A DNA stretch of 64,000 bases from Chrysomallon squamiferum. Taxonomy: Eukaryota > Mollusca > Gastropoda > Neomphalida > Peltospiridae. The translations under genes and the position numbers were made by a program. Positions 52,920 to 64,000 of the stretch are shown here, piece by piece. The notes beneath the pieces were generated by a model that ran no database searches, was not told the DNA's origin, and worked only from the letters and a program-made list of their open reading frames with translations. The DNA is taken from the NCBI GenBank assembly GCA_012295275.1, contig CM022673.1:15894810-15958809 (forward strand). The letters run 5' to 3'. The stretch's first letter is position 1. Each line of letters opens with the position of its first letter.

Positions 52920-54839
52920 CTTGTGGTTACTTTTTTTTGTTGGTTTTTTTTCTATTATTTTTGATGTGTGGTTTTTGCGTCTTCGTCTGTTATTTTGACA
53001 ATCATCAACATCATCATCAACACGACCACAATCACAATAACTATCTTCGTCGTTAGCTTCATCATCAACGTTCTGCATCACCGGCACTCTCATCACAATC
53101 ACATTTAATTACATTTACCGACAGAAGTAGACCATGCTTTGTTTAACTGTCAGCCATCTTTGAATTCAGGACGAAAACAACTACAACAACAACATCATCC
53201 GAACGAAACCAAAAAAAAAAACATCGCAGACATTTCTGTATTCCATTATTTTCTTTTTTTTACTTGCATTCACTAGAGAATACGAGATAAAAGATTTTTC
53301 TTTTCTCGATTAGTTCAAAATTTCTGTTTCGTTAGCTTGCCGACTTATACCTCTGAGGATATCTCACGTCATCCAGCAATTTTCCCAGTCGTCCGGACCC
53401 CCAACAATTACCATGTTTGTATTGATCTTAGCACCTCGGGAACCCAAAGTGCCAAACAGGAGCAAGACTTCTGACTTTACGTCTGCTACATCTGTCAGAG
53501 CACACGAGAACGAAAGAAGTGGAGATAATTTCATTTTCAAGTGGCAGAACAAGTGAAAATGTTTCGATTTGGCATTTTTCATAGTTTTCAGTTCCTTGTA
53601 GAACTCTAACGAGAGATAATGTGTCTGTGTGTGAAAAAGAGAGAGAGATAGAGAGAAACAGAAAGTGCGTAGGATTTTCAGGATGGAGAGAGAGTGGGAA
53701 CTATGGAGGAAGGAGAAATGTCTTGTTTCACTTTTATATATATATATATATATGTATATGCGTGCATACATACATACATTTACACATCCACACATATTAT
53801 GCATTCATGCATGCATAAATGCATTTACAGATTCACACATGTCATATCAGTGTTAATTCTATTACTATTTCTTTTCATTAAACACGCAAATGTGGTGAAC
53901 TTTATTATATTTTTGCTCAAAAATGTTTTTGAGATAAACACTTCGAGACGAGTAATTATTGACACCTGCATTTTCGATTAATACCGAAAAGAACGTCTAT
54001 TTTGAAAGTGAATTTAATTTTTACTTTTCGGTCAATTACCTTGAGGAAAATTGAATTTTTCAAAAATAATTCCTCGTACAGGAAGCGACGTTTCGCCAAC
54101 GACACGTTTTCTCAAGATATGCCAGAAAACCCCACAGGAGTTCCATCTTATTTTCTTAGTTTTGACTTTTTAACCTATCTACTTTAGCATCTTCTTGTTT
54201 CTAAAAAATCCTTTATAGATTTTAAACTGTGTTGTAAAAATAGTTATAGACAAATCCACCTTATTTGGGCTTTCACGAATGCAAATGCATTTTGGTAAAA
54301 AAAAAAATTAAAAAAATAAATAAATAAAAAAATAATTTTATTTATAAATATAATTAAAACTAAAAAAAATAAAAAAGCATATAAATTTAAAAAAATATAT
54401 TAGTTTATTATTCAATTTGTGAAGTTGATATTCTATTGACATTTAACGTTCAGGGAATCAACTTTCAGTTACTGTTACTCGCAATACGGGCATATTATGA
54501 TCGTTGTACTCATACACTGGTAGTCAGATTCAAAAATATTACAGATACTGAGTCACACATATTTGTAATAAAGATTATTCTGTTGCTCACTGCAGTACAA
54601 GCTACATAAGTATATAAAGTTATACATTTATTATCATTTTCTGTTATATGTTCAGGTATAGTCATTATTATTTATATATATACGTCCATATGTATATTGT
54701 TTTTATTAACATACAGGCTCCATAAACATTCTGCTTTCATTTTCGAAGTGACTTCATACACTGTCATTCATTCAGATTCAGTTATCAATTGTCTGTATTC
54801 AGTGACGTATATTGTTTATATTTTGTTACTTGTTTACAT

Positions 54840-55930
54840 ATAATGATCAAATGTTTTTAGGTAATGAAGTACAATTATTACATATTATTCAGTGACATGC
54901 AGTCATTACATGTTGTTACTTAATAACGTAATAATAATATATTGTTAGTCACAACTTATAGTCATTCATCGTATTGTTACTCACTTATAATAGGGTATTT
55001 ATACTTAATAACTTACTGTCATCATATATTTATACTTAATAACAATTATATAATATTTTATTATTAACTCATTCATATTCATCATGTTTTATTATTCATA
55101 ATATAAATATAACAAATCATATATTTAATAGTTATTGTAATAAGACTAACTTACCGTTTTCATTTACAGTAATAACGTACAATCATAAAATATTATTATT
55201 CAAACATATTCATCATTTATTATTCATATAACTGTATATTGTTACGTAATAAGGTACAGTAATCATATAGGAATAGGAATAGGAAAAAATTAACGTTAAT
55301 AGTAATTAATATTATTATTAACTCACTTATAATAATCACATGTTGTTACTTAATAACGTACAGTCATCAATAATATCATTAATTCACTTATAAGCGTCTC
55401 ATATTTTTGTTGAATAGCATACAGTCATCATATATTATTATTCAGATGCCTATAGTCATCGTATAATTGTTACTAGTTGACGTTTAATCATCATAATATA
55501 TCAGTGACATATAGTCATCATATAGTTACTCATTTGCATAATGATCGTTATTATATTTAATTTCCATTTTGATACAGTTGTAATATTTATTTACTCATTT
55601 ACGTACAGTCGTCATATTTTGAAATTTATTGATGTGTAAGAATTATATTATTATTATTACTGACTGATGTATAGTGACTGTGAACTGTTACTTCATCATA
55701 TCTTCTTATTCATTCATCATATTAATACTCACTGATGCATAGTCATTATCAATTTGACTTCATCATATTGTGTTACTCAGTGACGTATAGTAATCATATT
55801 ATTATCACTTACTGACGTACAGTCATTATCAGTTGTGACTTCGCCATATTTTGTTACTCACTGGCGTGTAGTAACGATATTATTACTCAGTGATGTATGG
55901 TCACTAACTCTTAGCGACTTGACATGTCAT
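54840..55930. repeat. Large degenerate minisatellite, about 1.1 kb, unit about 35-45 bp
   Basis: Recurring blocks of the form TACTCACTGACGTA, then CAGTCATCATAT and TATTATTA (or GTTACTTAATAACGTA). More than 20 diverged copies can be read. Confidence 0.8.
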
Positions 55931-55931
55931 C

Positions 55932-56074
55932 AACTATTGATAGCGACGTCATCAACGATTGATAGCCTAACCAGCGACACGTCGTTGGACGCTGTGCCAT
56001 GTCGCCCGGACAGAGAATTCATTAGGAATCAACAGGGAAAGCTTGTCTTCGTCAACGACGACAAACCGTTTTGA
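55932..56074 (+). CDS. Possible orphan 3'-terminal exon (very uncertain)
   Basis: After the minisatellite the + strand becomes less AT-rich and reads open to a TGA at 56072-56074 with an ordinary, charged C-terminus (CRPDREFIRNQQGKL and then FVNDDKPF). AATAAA follows at about 56125. A possible acceptor (GATTGATAG) ends near 55964. No upstream exon was found and I do not recognise the sequence; it may be chance. Confidence 0.2.
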
Positions 56075-56977
56075 TAAAACTCCTTCGTTTCCTAATGGAC
56101 ATCCCGAAACATCGCTAATACCGTCAATAAACTTTCATCTAAATGTGATTTTACCTTAATTAATTCAATTTGTCAGCTTGCAGAAGAGGCAAGGAAAGGA
56201 TCTTTTGCCAATTATTCGGGATAAACATAAAGATAGACTGCAGATTCCGTCGTCACGGCGTGCTGCTATGTATTTCTGTGATTAATTTATAAAAGCTCGA
56301 TGTAAAACCGCGTTAGGCTTCGTTTTATGAACTCTACAAGTTTTGACTTATCTGAAAATAGCGAAAGACGTCGGCAGAGAAGAGAAAAGATCGTTACTAA
56401 TGTGAAAAATAAATTGTTCTGACAAGAAAAAGGAAAAAGAATACTGTGTTTCGAATTTTATGATGATAAGAATAGCAACAATAAGTGTTTAGATGTCTTA
56501 AGCATATCGGGATACATTTTTTTATTTATTTATTTATTTATTTATTTAAATTTATTTATTTAATTATTTTAATTCTTTTCTTTTCAAAATTTTTTATATT
56601 TTTCATTTTGTTTTAATTATTATAGTTAGATAGTTGTTATTATTTATTATTATCATCACTGTCGTAGCCATCATTTCCCTCACTAATTCTTTAACTCTTC
56701 CTTTTTATATACAAATATTTTATTCCTCTACCAATATTACTTTTCATACTTAATTTTTTTAATTCTTTAATCAGTTATTTTCAAAATATCCAGAAAGCAA
56801 AAAAAAAAAAAAATATAATAAAAAGTTATATTTTTTCTTTTAAAATTTAAATAAAAGAAATATAAATAATGTATATCAATTTTTTTTTTTATTTTTTATT
56901 TTTTTTTACTGATTATTAAAATTGTTATTATTGTTGTTATATGTTCTGCTGTAAAGGCCTTATAAAAGCTCGTTGGC

Positions 56978-56978
<1 letters not shown>

Positions 56979-57051
<73 letters not shown>
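56979..57051. repeat. (AG)n microsatellite
   Basis: A perfect dinucleotide run. Confidence 0.97.
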
Positions 57052-57053
<2 letters not shown>

Positions 57054-58785
57054 GGTCGGCAAAAATAATACTCAAATGACTTAGCATTACACCACACCGC
57101 CACCAACCACACCCGTGGTTGCCTAGTCACCCCTTCTATTTTCACGTCGATCTGCTCACCATAGTTAACAGTTTCGGTAAATGAGCATATTTCTCAAACT
57201 GCTTCATTTGCAGCGTTCATTTCTTTTGTCGAGTCTCAGCGGACTTTGTTTCGTTTCGTATTTTTCTGAAAGTCAATCACAAGTTCACGATAAGACAATA
57301 ACACGCTCATTGCAGTCGACTCGAAGTCCCCTGATCGAGACATCGTATGCAAAAACAAGCCCCTGCGTGTCCCAACCCTTCGTTCGAAAATGATTCCCGT
57401 GCCGTCGTTATAATTGTTCTATTACCGTGTATTTGCGTATCCGTGACCAATCAGTGTGCTGCAGTGATGGGAAAATAACCATATTGCAATTGGCTCTGAA
57501 GGAATGGGAGAATTACTGCGGAGTATAACTTTAAAATAAAAAATACATTTTGCTCAAAACGACGCCATACATCATTGCTAAACAAAACGTCAGATTCGGT
57601 AATTGTGATCGATGGTAGAATATACCAGAGAAGAAACACACAGTATATTTTCCAAAATTACTTTCATTTTTTTTTTTTACTCCCATAAATCGTAATGTTG
57701 AAGCTATTGCTAAAGGTTTTATATTCAGAAAATTATTACATGTTTGAATATTTTGACGTTTTTTTAAAGAAAAACAAACAAATGAATATTTATTGTTGTT
57801 CTTGTTGTTGTTGCTGTTGTTTTGTTTGTCGTTGAACTGAACTATTTCCATCCAGAGGAATATATTAAGTAAATATATTGTACCTAAATAACGTCTTTCA
57901 ACGTATTTTGTAACTGGATGTTAGAGCTATGAGAATTCTTTGTTTAATTATAAAGAAGATGACGCTTTGCTGACACCAAAATATATAGAAAAATATTCAA
58001 AGTCGCCGCCATTTCTGGAACCTTCTATTTCCCTTTCATTACTTCTGTATTTATTTATTTATATATATATTTATTTTTAGAGAACTTATAACACTACCTT
58101 TTACATAAAAGAAAACAAAGTGAGAAAGAATGAAACCTGATAGTTAATTAAACTTTAAAGATGTGAAATTATTCTGGATAAAAAAAAATAATAATAATAA
58201 TATTAATACAACTTTATAAAAAAAAAACGTTTGACTAATTAAATCATTAAAAATAAAGTTCCTAATTTATTAAATACGTAATTAGCTACATTATCTTGGA
58301 AGTTAATAAAATGAATTATTCTGAAAGTTATTTACAAAATAAAACCATCAAAAATAATAATAATAATAATAATAGTAATAATAATAATAATAATAAGAAT
58401 GTCACAGACAAAAGGAAAATAGCAGAAGAAATACATGAATTTTATTAGTCTTTTAGGTAATAGTATCTCAGAACTGTCTGGAAAATGTACATTAAAACCA
58501 TTACGTTATTCAAAATGTCGCAATTAAATCACAGAACTACTTATAGCAATTAAACTCACGTAATATCACATTACCATAAACACAGGCTTCCGTAACTATC
58601 GTTTTATCTCTTAAATGACGGAGAAAAGACAAAAAAAAAATAGAAAATTAAAAATTAAATCTCAGTCGATCGGAAAATATTTACATCTGTGCCATAACAA
58701 GTACATTAATTAAGATGACAAATTCAGATTAACTGTTTAGGATGGGAAAGTATGTTTACTTTGTATATAATTTTTGTTTTAAATT

Positions 58786-58950
58786 TAGTTCAGTAGTAAA
58801 GTGGTTGACTGATATTCAAATGTGATCGATATCCGTATGCGACTTGTTGCGTATTTTTTGTCAAAACCTGGGCTCGTGCACTAAGAGACCAAAGACAATT
58901 TGTGTGAAAATGCATAATAAATAATGTCTTGTAGTGAACTGATAATTAAA
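58786..58950 (+). mobile_element. Degenerate tRNA-derived SINE head
   Basis: An A-box-like TAGTTCAGTAGTAAAGTGG (58786) is followed about 36 bp later by a B-box-like TGATCGATATCC, the spacing of a tRNA promoter, then CTCGTGCACTAAGAGACCAAAGAC, which resembles the next block of the molluscan SINE of which the body lies at 47.7 kb. Strongly decayed. Confidence 0.5.
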
Positions 58951-59044
58951 TTTGCAAATGTTTCATTTTCGGTAGTTGATGATAATTAATTTATTTATTT
59001 ATTTATTTTCTGCTACTCTGGTTACTAATAGGATTTATTAACGG

Positions 59045-59180
59045 ATGATGCCACTACTACTACTATTCTTACTACCACTAATACTACAACATATTATTAT
59101 TATTATTAATATTAGTAGTAGTGATAGTAGTAGTAGTAGCAGAGGTAGTAGTAGTAGTAGGAGGAGTAGGAGTAGGAGTA
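59045..59180. repeat. Inverted ACT/AGT microsatellite pair
   Basis: An (ACT)n-rich arm (59050-59090), a TTA core and a (AGT)n-rich arm (59113-59180) are near reverse complements and could fold into a hairpin. Confidence 0.75.
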
Positions 59181-59988
59181 GTAGTTTAATTTATTGATTG
59201 ATTGACTGACTGATTTGATTTGACTTCGATTTTATTACTTCTTTTATTATTATTATTATTTTAATTTTTTCTTCTTCTTCTTCTTCTTCTTCTTCATCTC
59301 CATCTCCTTCTCAATTACCATGACACGTATTTGCATGTTTTTACAATGACGGTTTTAATGGACACCTTCTTTGTTATTTTCTTATTGATAACCTTGTCAA
59401 AATTATTCTCTAAACGACAACATAACACTGAATAATATGTCAATAAAAATATGAATATGCAAACGTTAATAACTCATGTTATACAAATGAGAAAACAACA
59501 GTTCATAAATAAAAAGGTGACGGCAGTCGACACAAGGACAAACCAAACGATCACCGAATCACATATAATAAAAACTAAACGCAGTATTCGGCGCTTGGAG
59601 AGTTTCCGGTTCCCGATCTTTTGGCGTGTCGCCTTCCGAAAGTATAACGATACAAGATGCTACCGCAAAGCGGTCTTTAGGGCTTTGTTTACAAGTTTTA
59701 CTTTCTACGCGAATGTTCGTGTGCGTGATGTTTACAAATAACTCAAGAGCAGGAGCGTAAACTTATGACTAAAATAAATATATATTTACATAAATTTGAC
59801 TGGCACTCTACACAAGAGACACTTTAATGTTTATTTCGTGAGCGTTTACGTTACGTTTAATGAACGAGTTAGCTGCTCCCTACTTCAGTTATTCGGTTAT
59901 ATCAATTTGTTTTGTCATTGCGTCTGTTATAGAAGATATATTACTTTTGACAAACAGGAATGGTCGCAATAAATTCGCATTATTATTT

Positions 59989-59994
<6 letters not shown>

Positions 59995-60032
<38 letters not shown>
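59995..60032. repeat. (TTTA)n microsatellite
   Basis: A tetranucleotide run. Confidence 0.95.
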
Positions 60033-60404
60033 AATTTTCTTTTTCTTCTTTCAGGTAGATTTTTATTATTTATTTATTTTGTTTATTTTATTTTATTTTT
60101 TATTATTTTTTTTTTTTTTTTATTATTTTTTTTTTTTAATCGTTCTACCTAAATCCACTCCTCAGTCACTGAGATTAGCACTTCTGTTTGATAAACCTCC
60201 GATATTATCAGATCCTTGTGTTCCGCAGCGTGTCAGTGTAGTATCAAGAACGATAACTCTTTTTCATTAAATCTAGTTACCTTCCATCTATGAGAAAAAA
60301 CGAAAAGCATACGAATGAAAAACATTTCATTAACGGAAATAAATAGATTATTAAGTTAATTATTGTGATTTTTAAAATTTATTATTATTATTATTATTAA
60401 TATT

Positions 60405-60449
60405 ATAATATATATAGATAAATATAGATAGATATAGATATATATATAG

Positions 60450-60481
<32 letters not shown>

Positions 60482-60505
60482 TTTATATATATAGATATAT
60501 ATTAA
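60405..60505. repeat. TATAGATA-type microsatellite
   Basis: ATAG and AT units alternate. Confidence 0.9.
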
Positions 60506-61799
60506 TTATAGTTACTTAACCGATTATTTACGACAAGCAATCGGCCAGTTCAGGCAGTCATCTCTTCGAGCGAGCGCTATGTATCATCAAATTTGCATAT
60601 AAATAACATTATCCAGAAAACGTTGGTGCTCCCGCAAGTCTTGTAGGAATTACAACGGAATAATTCCCTGCCAAAGCGACGTGCAGGGAGGATCGAGTTG
60701 CGAAATGACCCCCGTAAGAGATCAGCGCGCGCGATCTGCCGGTTCACAGCCTCGTTTGTCAACAATATAAACGTCTTGCCTTTCACCAAAAATGCAATAT
60801 ACATCTTGCTTAATTTGAATATTAATGAGAAAGGTAAAATATCGAAGGTCTGTTGGGGACAGTTTGAGTATCTGCACGCGACACAGTGACTGATAGTTTG
60901 TATTAAATCCAAAAGAGCGCAGATTGAAAATTTTCTCCAGTACGAACATAATTACCCGTCTCAAAGAGCATTAAAATGTTATGTCTTCAACGTTTTCCCC
61001 TTCCCCTATTTTTCTTTTTGTTCTTGTAATTCTTTTTTAACCTTCCTTTTCAGTTACGTCTTTTTCTTTAATTCTTTTGCTTTATATGTTTTTGCATTCT
61101 TTTCTGATTAATTTTTTTCTCATCTAATAAAAATATAATATTTTTTCGTGTATTCGATCAGCTGAGTGAAACTGAAAGTGCATGAAAACCAATAACAATA
61201 TAAATATCCGCATAAACACTTTTATTAACTTTAACCTCTTTCTTTTTTTTTTTTTTTTTTTTTTTTTTTCTTTTTTCATAGAATTATAAAGAGTGGTCAA
61301 ATAAAAATCAGTGAAAGATTTCAAAATTTACTTTATTATTATCAAAGGTTAGGCAGATAGACAATCAGCTGTAGGTAAACATAATGTATAAATAAGCTAT
61401 TAGTTCCTATCCCTGAAAGAATACTCTGAAGCTGAACTAATAGATAAACCAAAGCCTTTGTGTCGTTTTCGAATATAAATATAATATACAGCCATTTATT
61501 ATTATTTATAGCGATAAATCGCATCATACAAGCTAAGGAATTACTATCTGTGCTCATCTGAATCCATTATAATAAATCGCTGTCATTTTCTCTAGTGCTT
61601 TCTACCGATTTGAAGACGGTGCGTCTGCAAATAATGGCTGGAATTAATCAGAAACAATTGAATATGATGTGTCCGGTTTTGTTTGATTTATGTGCTCTTG
61701 CAAGCTCTTAAAAAAGATAAATTCAGAAAAGTTTATATAAAAAAAAAGAAAAGTGGAAAAAAGAATAAGAAGTCTACAATAGCAACAAAAATAAATTAA

Positions 61800-62305
61800 T
61801 GAGTTGCGAGCCAAAATCCGAGTTAGGAGCGAGTTTCAGATACGCCGCCACTTGTTGGCGCAACGAATAACACAGCATCCGCACAGCATCCCGCGTCTCA
61901 CTCGTTTACTTCACGTGGTTACCTCGCCGTGGAAACAACTGTGCTGTGTTCTGCTCGCGTTTTGACAGTATTTTGCCCAATTTTTTTTTTTTTTTTCTGA
62001 CCACGAATCCTAAGTATAATTAGTTAGGCCAGGTTGTCTGATCCCCAAGATAAATACACTTTACTAAACCGATTTACTTGTATACATTTTCTTTTATCTT
62101 GTAAATATATAATATTTGATACTTATAAATACGTTTTTCTTATTTAAAAATACGTTACAAAAAAAATGGGGTGGTTTTTAGGGGGCCGCCACTGATTAAT
62201 AGTATTTTAATTAATTTCAGTTGAGAAAATTGATTTGATATACTAGCAAACTGAGTTAAGAGCTCGGCCACTGAACAAATTAAACTCGTAAGTCGAGGTA
62301 CCACT
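61800..62305 (-). mobile_element. Tigger/pogo-like non-autonomous element, 3' end missing
   Basis: On the minus strand the element starts near 62305 with GTGGTACCTCGACTTACGAG, then GAGCTCTTAACTCAG and a TATATCAAATCAATTTTC block. It ends near 61800 with AACTCGGATTTTGGCTCGC. The repeated 'CTCG-TAACTC' theme and the end sequence are those of Tigger-type elements as I know them. The expected matching terminal repeat at the low-coordinate end is not seen. No transposase frame. Confidence 0.6.
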
Positions 62306-62310
62306 ATATA

Positions 62311-62410
62311 TATATGTGTATCTGTGTGTTTGTGTGTGTATATATATATGAACACACACACACACACACACATACACCCACACACACACATATATACAAA
62401 TATAAATATA
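62311..62410. repeat. TA/TG/CA microsatellite cluster
   Basis: TATATG, GTGTGT and CACACA tracts directly abut the Tigger-like element end. Confidence 0.9.
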
Positions 62411-64000
62411 TATTCAAGACGACTGTTAATGATTCCAGATTCTATCAGAATAATATGATAGAGATGATATTATAATTATCTGTGCTTTATGCAGCCTTCT
62501 GTCCTAGTGACGTTACATCTTACATAGAAATGTTTAAAATTCACAGCAATAAATGCATATATAACAGCTGAGACGAGATCTTTATGTAAATGACAGACAT
62601 TGTCAGCCATTGTTACTGCGTCTGTTCGGACAGTGACCAATCCAGCGATATATCTAGGATTTATTTGTCAAAATTATCACTGACTTTTTCTCATTAAAGG
62701 TGAATCTGAAGGAGAAAAACATTACACCACAAAAGGTACAATGTAATGGTATAAATCTAAAATAATAATTGCTATATAAACGCATGAATAAAAAGTATTA
62801 CTTTTATTGATGTTATCTATCTATTTCTCCATCAATATATCTATCTGTCAGTATGTCTACTTATATGTCTGTCTTTCTGTCTTTGTGTTTATTTATTGAT
62901 TCATTCATTCTTTAAAAAAGTAAACAAAGCAAAGTAAAAGTACTTTTCTATTTATTTCTTCTTCCGTTTTCAAATACAGATATCTTTAATCTCTGACATC
63001 ACTTTCAACTCAGCCATTTCTGTTCGACACAAAACATCCAGTAACCACGAATGCCGATAAAATACCTTTCAGCAAGTCTGTAAATTTGTTTTGATCGTTC
63101 AAACTGAATTTACGAGCAGTCATTTCGCGGCATAAAACTCTGTAACAGGTCATGGGTGCCTTCTTACAATAAGCGTTGTTTCCATCCCGTGCAAATTGCG
63201 TGCGAGATATGCGTGTGGAGGAAATTACTTGGTAGAATTACGATGGCTGACATTTTACTTCCTAATCGTGGATTGTCACCTTCTGAAATTCGCCTGGCGG
63301 GTTGTCCTCCCGTGTGTTTTCGCTCATTCCTTGAGCTTCAGGCAATTATCGTTTGAAAAATGTAAAGTGACTTTACATTCCCCTGGTAAATGCTGATAAC
63401 AGAAATGATTTTTAATTTTTTCATTTTCCTTTCAATCTTTCTTTTCTGTTATTTTTATTTATTAACTTTTTTCATTAGTCCCTCTTCAGTTTCTTCTTTT
63501 TATTAATTTTAATTTTGATTTTTAATTTTTTTAGGGGGGAGAGAGGGTGTTGTTTATTCTTGTTGTTTTGATAACGTTTTTGTTTTGTGAAAAAAGAAGA
63601 TTATAATGGAAACAACCAGGGAAATATTTAGAATTTTCTAGTTAACATTAAAATCTTGTTCTCGAAAAGTTACAGATTAAAACTTTCTGAGATGACTTTT
63701 TCAAACAATTAAATATTTCTCTTATTTATCTGCCATTAAATAAAAGTGTCTCAGCTATTATTCCTACTATTGCTTTTGCTGTTTTTTTAACTATTACCAT
63801 CACTACTACTGCTATTCTAAAGTTGTGTTATTACTGAAACAATTAGTGTTTTTGCTATTTCATCTATACTTATCTCTTGTATTTTTATTATTATTCAGAT
63901 CTATAGTAACTGCTACTGTTGCTCTTTTTAATATGAACTATAGTTTGTTACGTCTTTTCTCCTGCTATAATCTCGTTACTACTACAATTATCACTTCTGA

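Larger units (their letters stand above)
51068..64000. other. Region upstream of the FMRFamide gene without a secure gene
   Basis: No multi-exon gene could be assembled on either strand. Less AT-rich patches at 53340-53530, 55930-56080, 57055-57470, 60540-60770, 61790-61960 and 63000-63370 could hide exons or regulatory DNA, but their frames match no family I recognise. The rest is micro- and minisatellites and decayed mobile elements. Confidence 0.5.

Noticed and set aside
60577-60912. A 111-codon minus-strand frame in a less AT-rich patch
   Set aside because: I found no motif, start context or splice partner; an overlapping frame on the other strand is equally open.

Overview
The window is AT-rich, intron-rich animal DNA, almost certainly from a mollusc and probably a gastropod. 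The evidence is a complete FMRFamide neuropeptide precursor gene whose exon plan resembles the two-product FMRFamide locus of the snail Lymnaea: one leader exon and two alternative peptide exons. It also encodes QFYRI-amide and FLRF-amide next to the FMRF-amide block. Two degenerate copies of what I recognise as a widespread molluscan SINE support this. Long AG/CT, TTA, TTTA, TAC and ACAT microsatellites are scattered throughout. I saw no bacterial, plasmid, phage or CRISPR features.

Layout. (1) 1.2-3.6 kb, + strand: a three-exon gene for a TMEM263-like small membrane protein (112 aa), followed by about 6 kb of T-rich 3'UTR or intergenic DNA. (2) 9.7-15.3 kb, + strand: a five-exon gene for a cysteine-rich protein of about 213 aa that I do not recognise; all splice phases agree. 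(3) 17.0-20.8 kb, + strand: a five-exon ILRUN (C6orf106) orthologue of 280 aa with a UBA-like segment and an NBR1-type four-tryptophan domain, and a perfect CRE about 120 bp upstream. Its T-rich 3' flank follows. (4) 25.8-28.0 kb: a diverged two-copy tandem duplication of about 0.8-1 kb and then a smaller duplicated unit; no convincing gene. (5) 28.86-29.1 kb: a hAT-like MITE inside a TAC microsatellite. (6) 29.7-51.0 kb, - strand: the FMRFamide gene, tail-to-tail with ILRUN. A TATA box, palindromic E-box and octamer mark the promoter near 51 kb. A noncoding leader exon lies at about 50.9 kb, the signal-peptide exon at 43.8 kb, an FMRFamide exon at 35.5-34.5 kb, and an alternative exon encoding a different peptide set at 30.2-29.7 kb. 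(7) 51-64 kb: no secure gene, but minisatellites, microsatellites, a SINE copy, a Tigger/pogo-like element and one possible orphan 3' exon.

The most interesting system is the FMRFamide locus. The leader exon ends in phase 1, and both downstream peptide exons begin with phase-1-compatible acceptors and carry their own stop codons. The simplest reading is that mutually exclusive splicing gives two secreted precursors. One (368 aa) yields 17 FMRF-amide, two FLRF-amide, [10 protein letters not shown]-amide and QFYRI-amide. The other (194 aa) yields one FMRF-amide plus unusual peptides ending in LRW-amide, YRI-amide, LRF-amide and LHF-amide. The exon models come from reading splice sites, frames and phases by eye; no alignment or transcript data were available.
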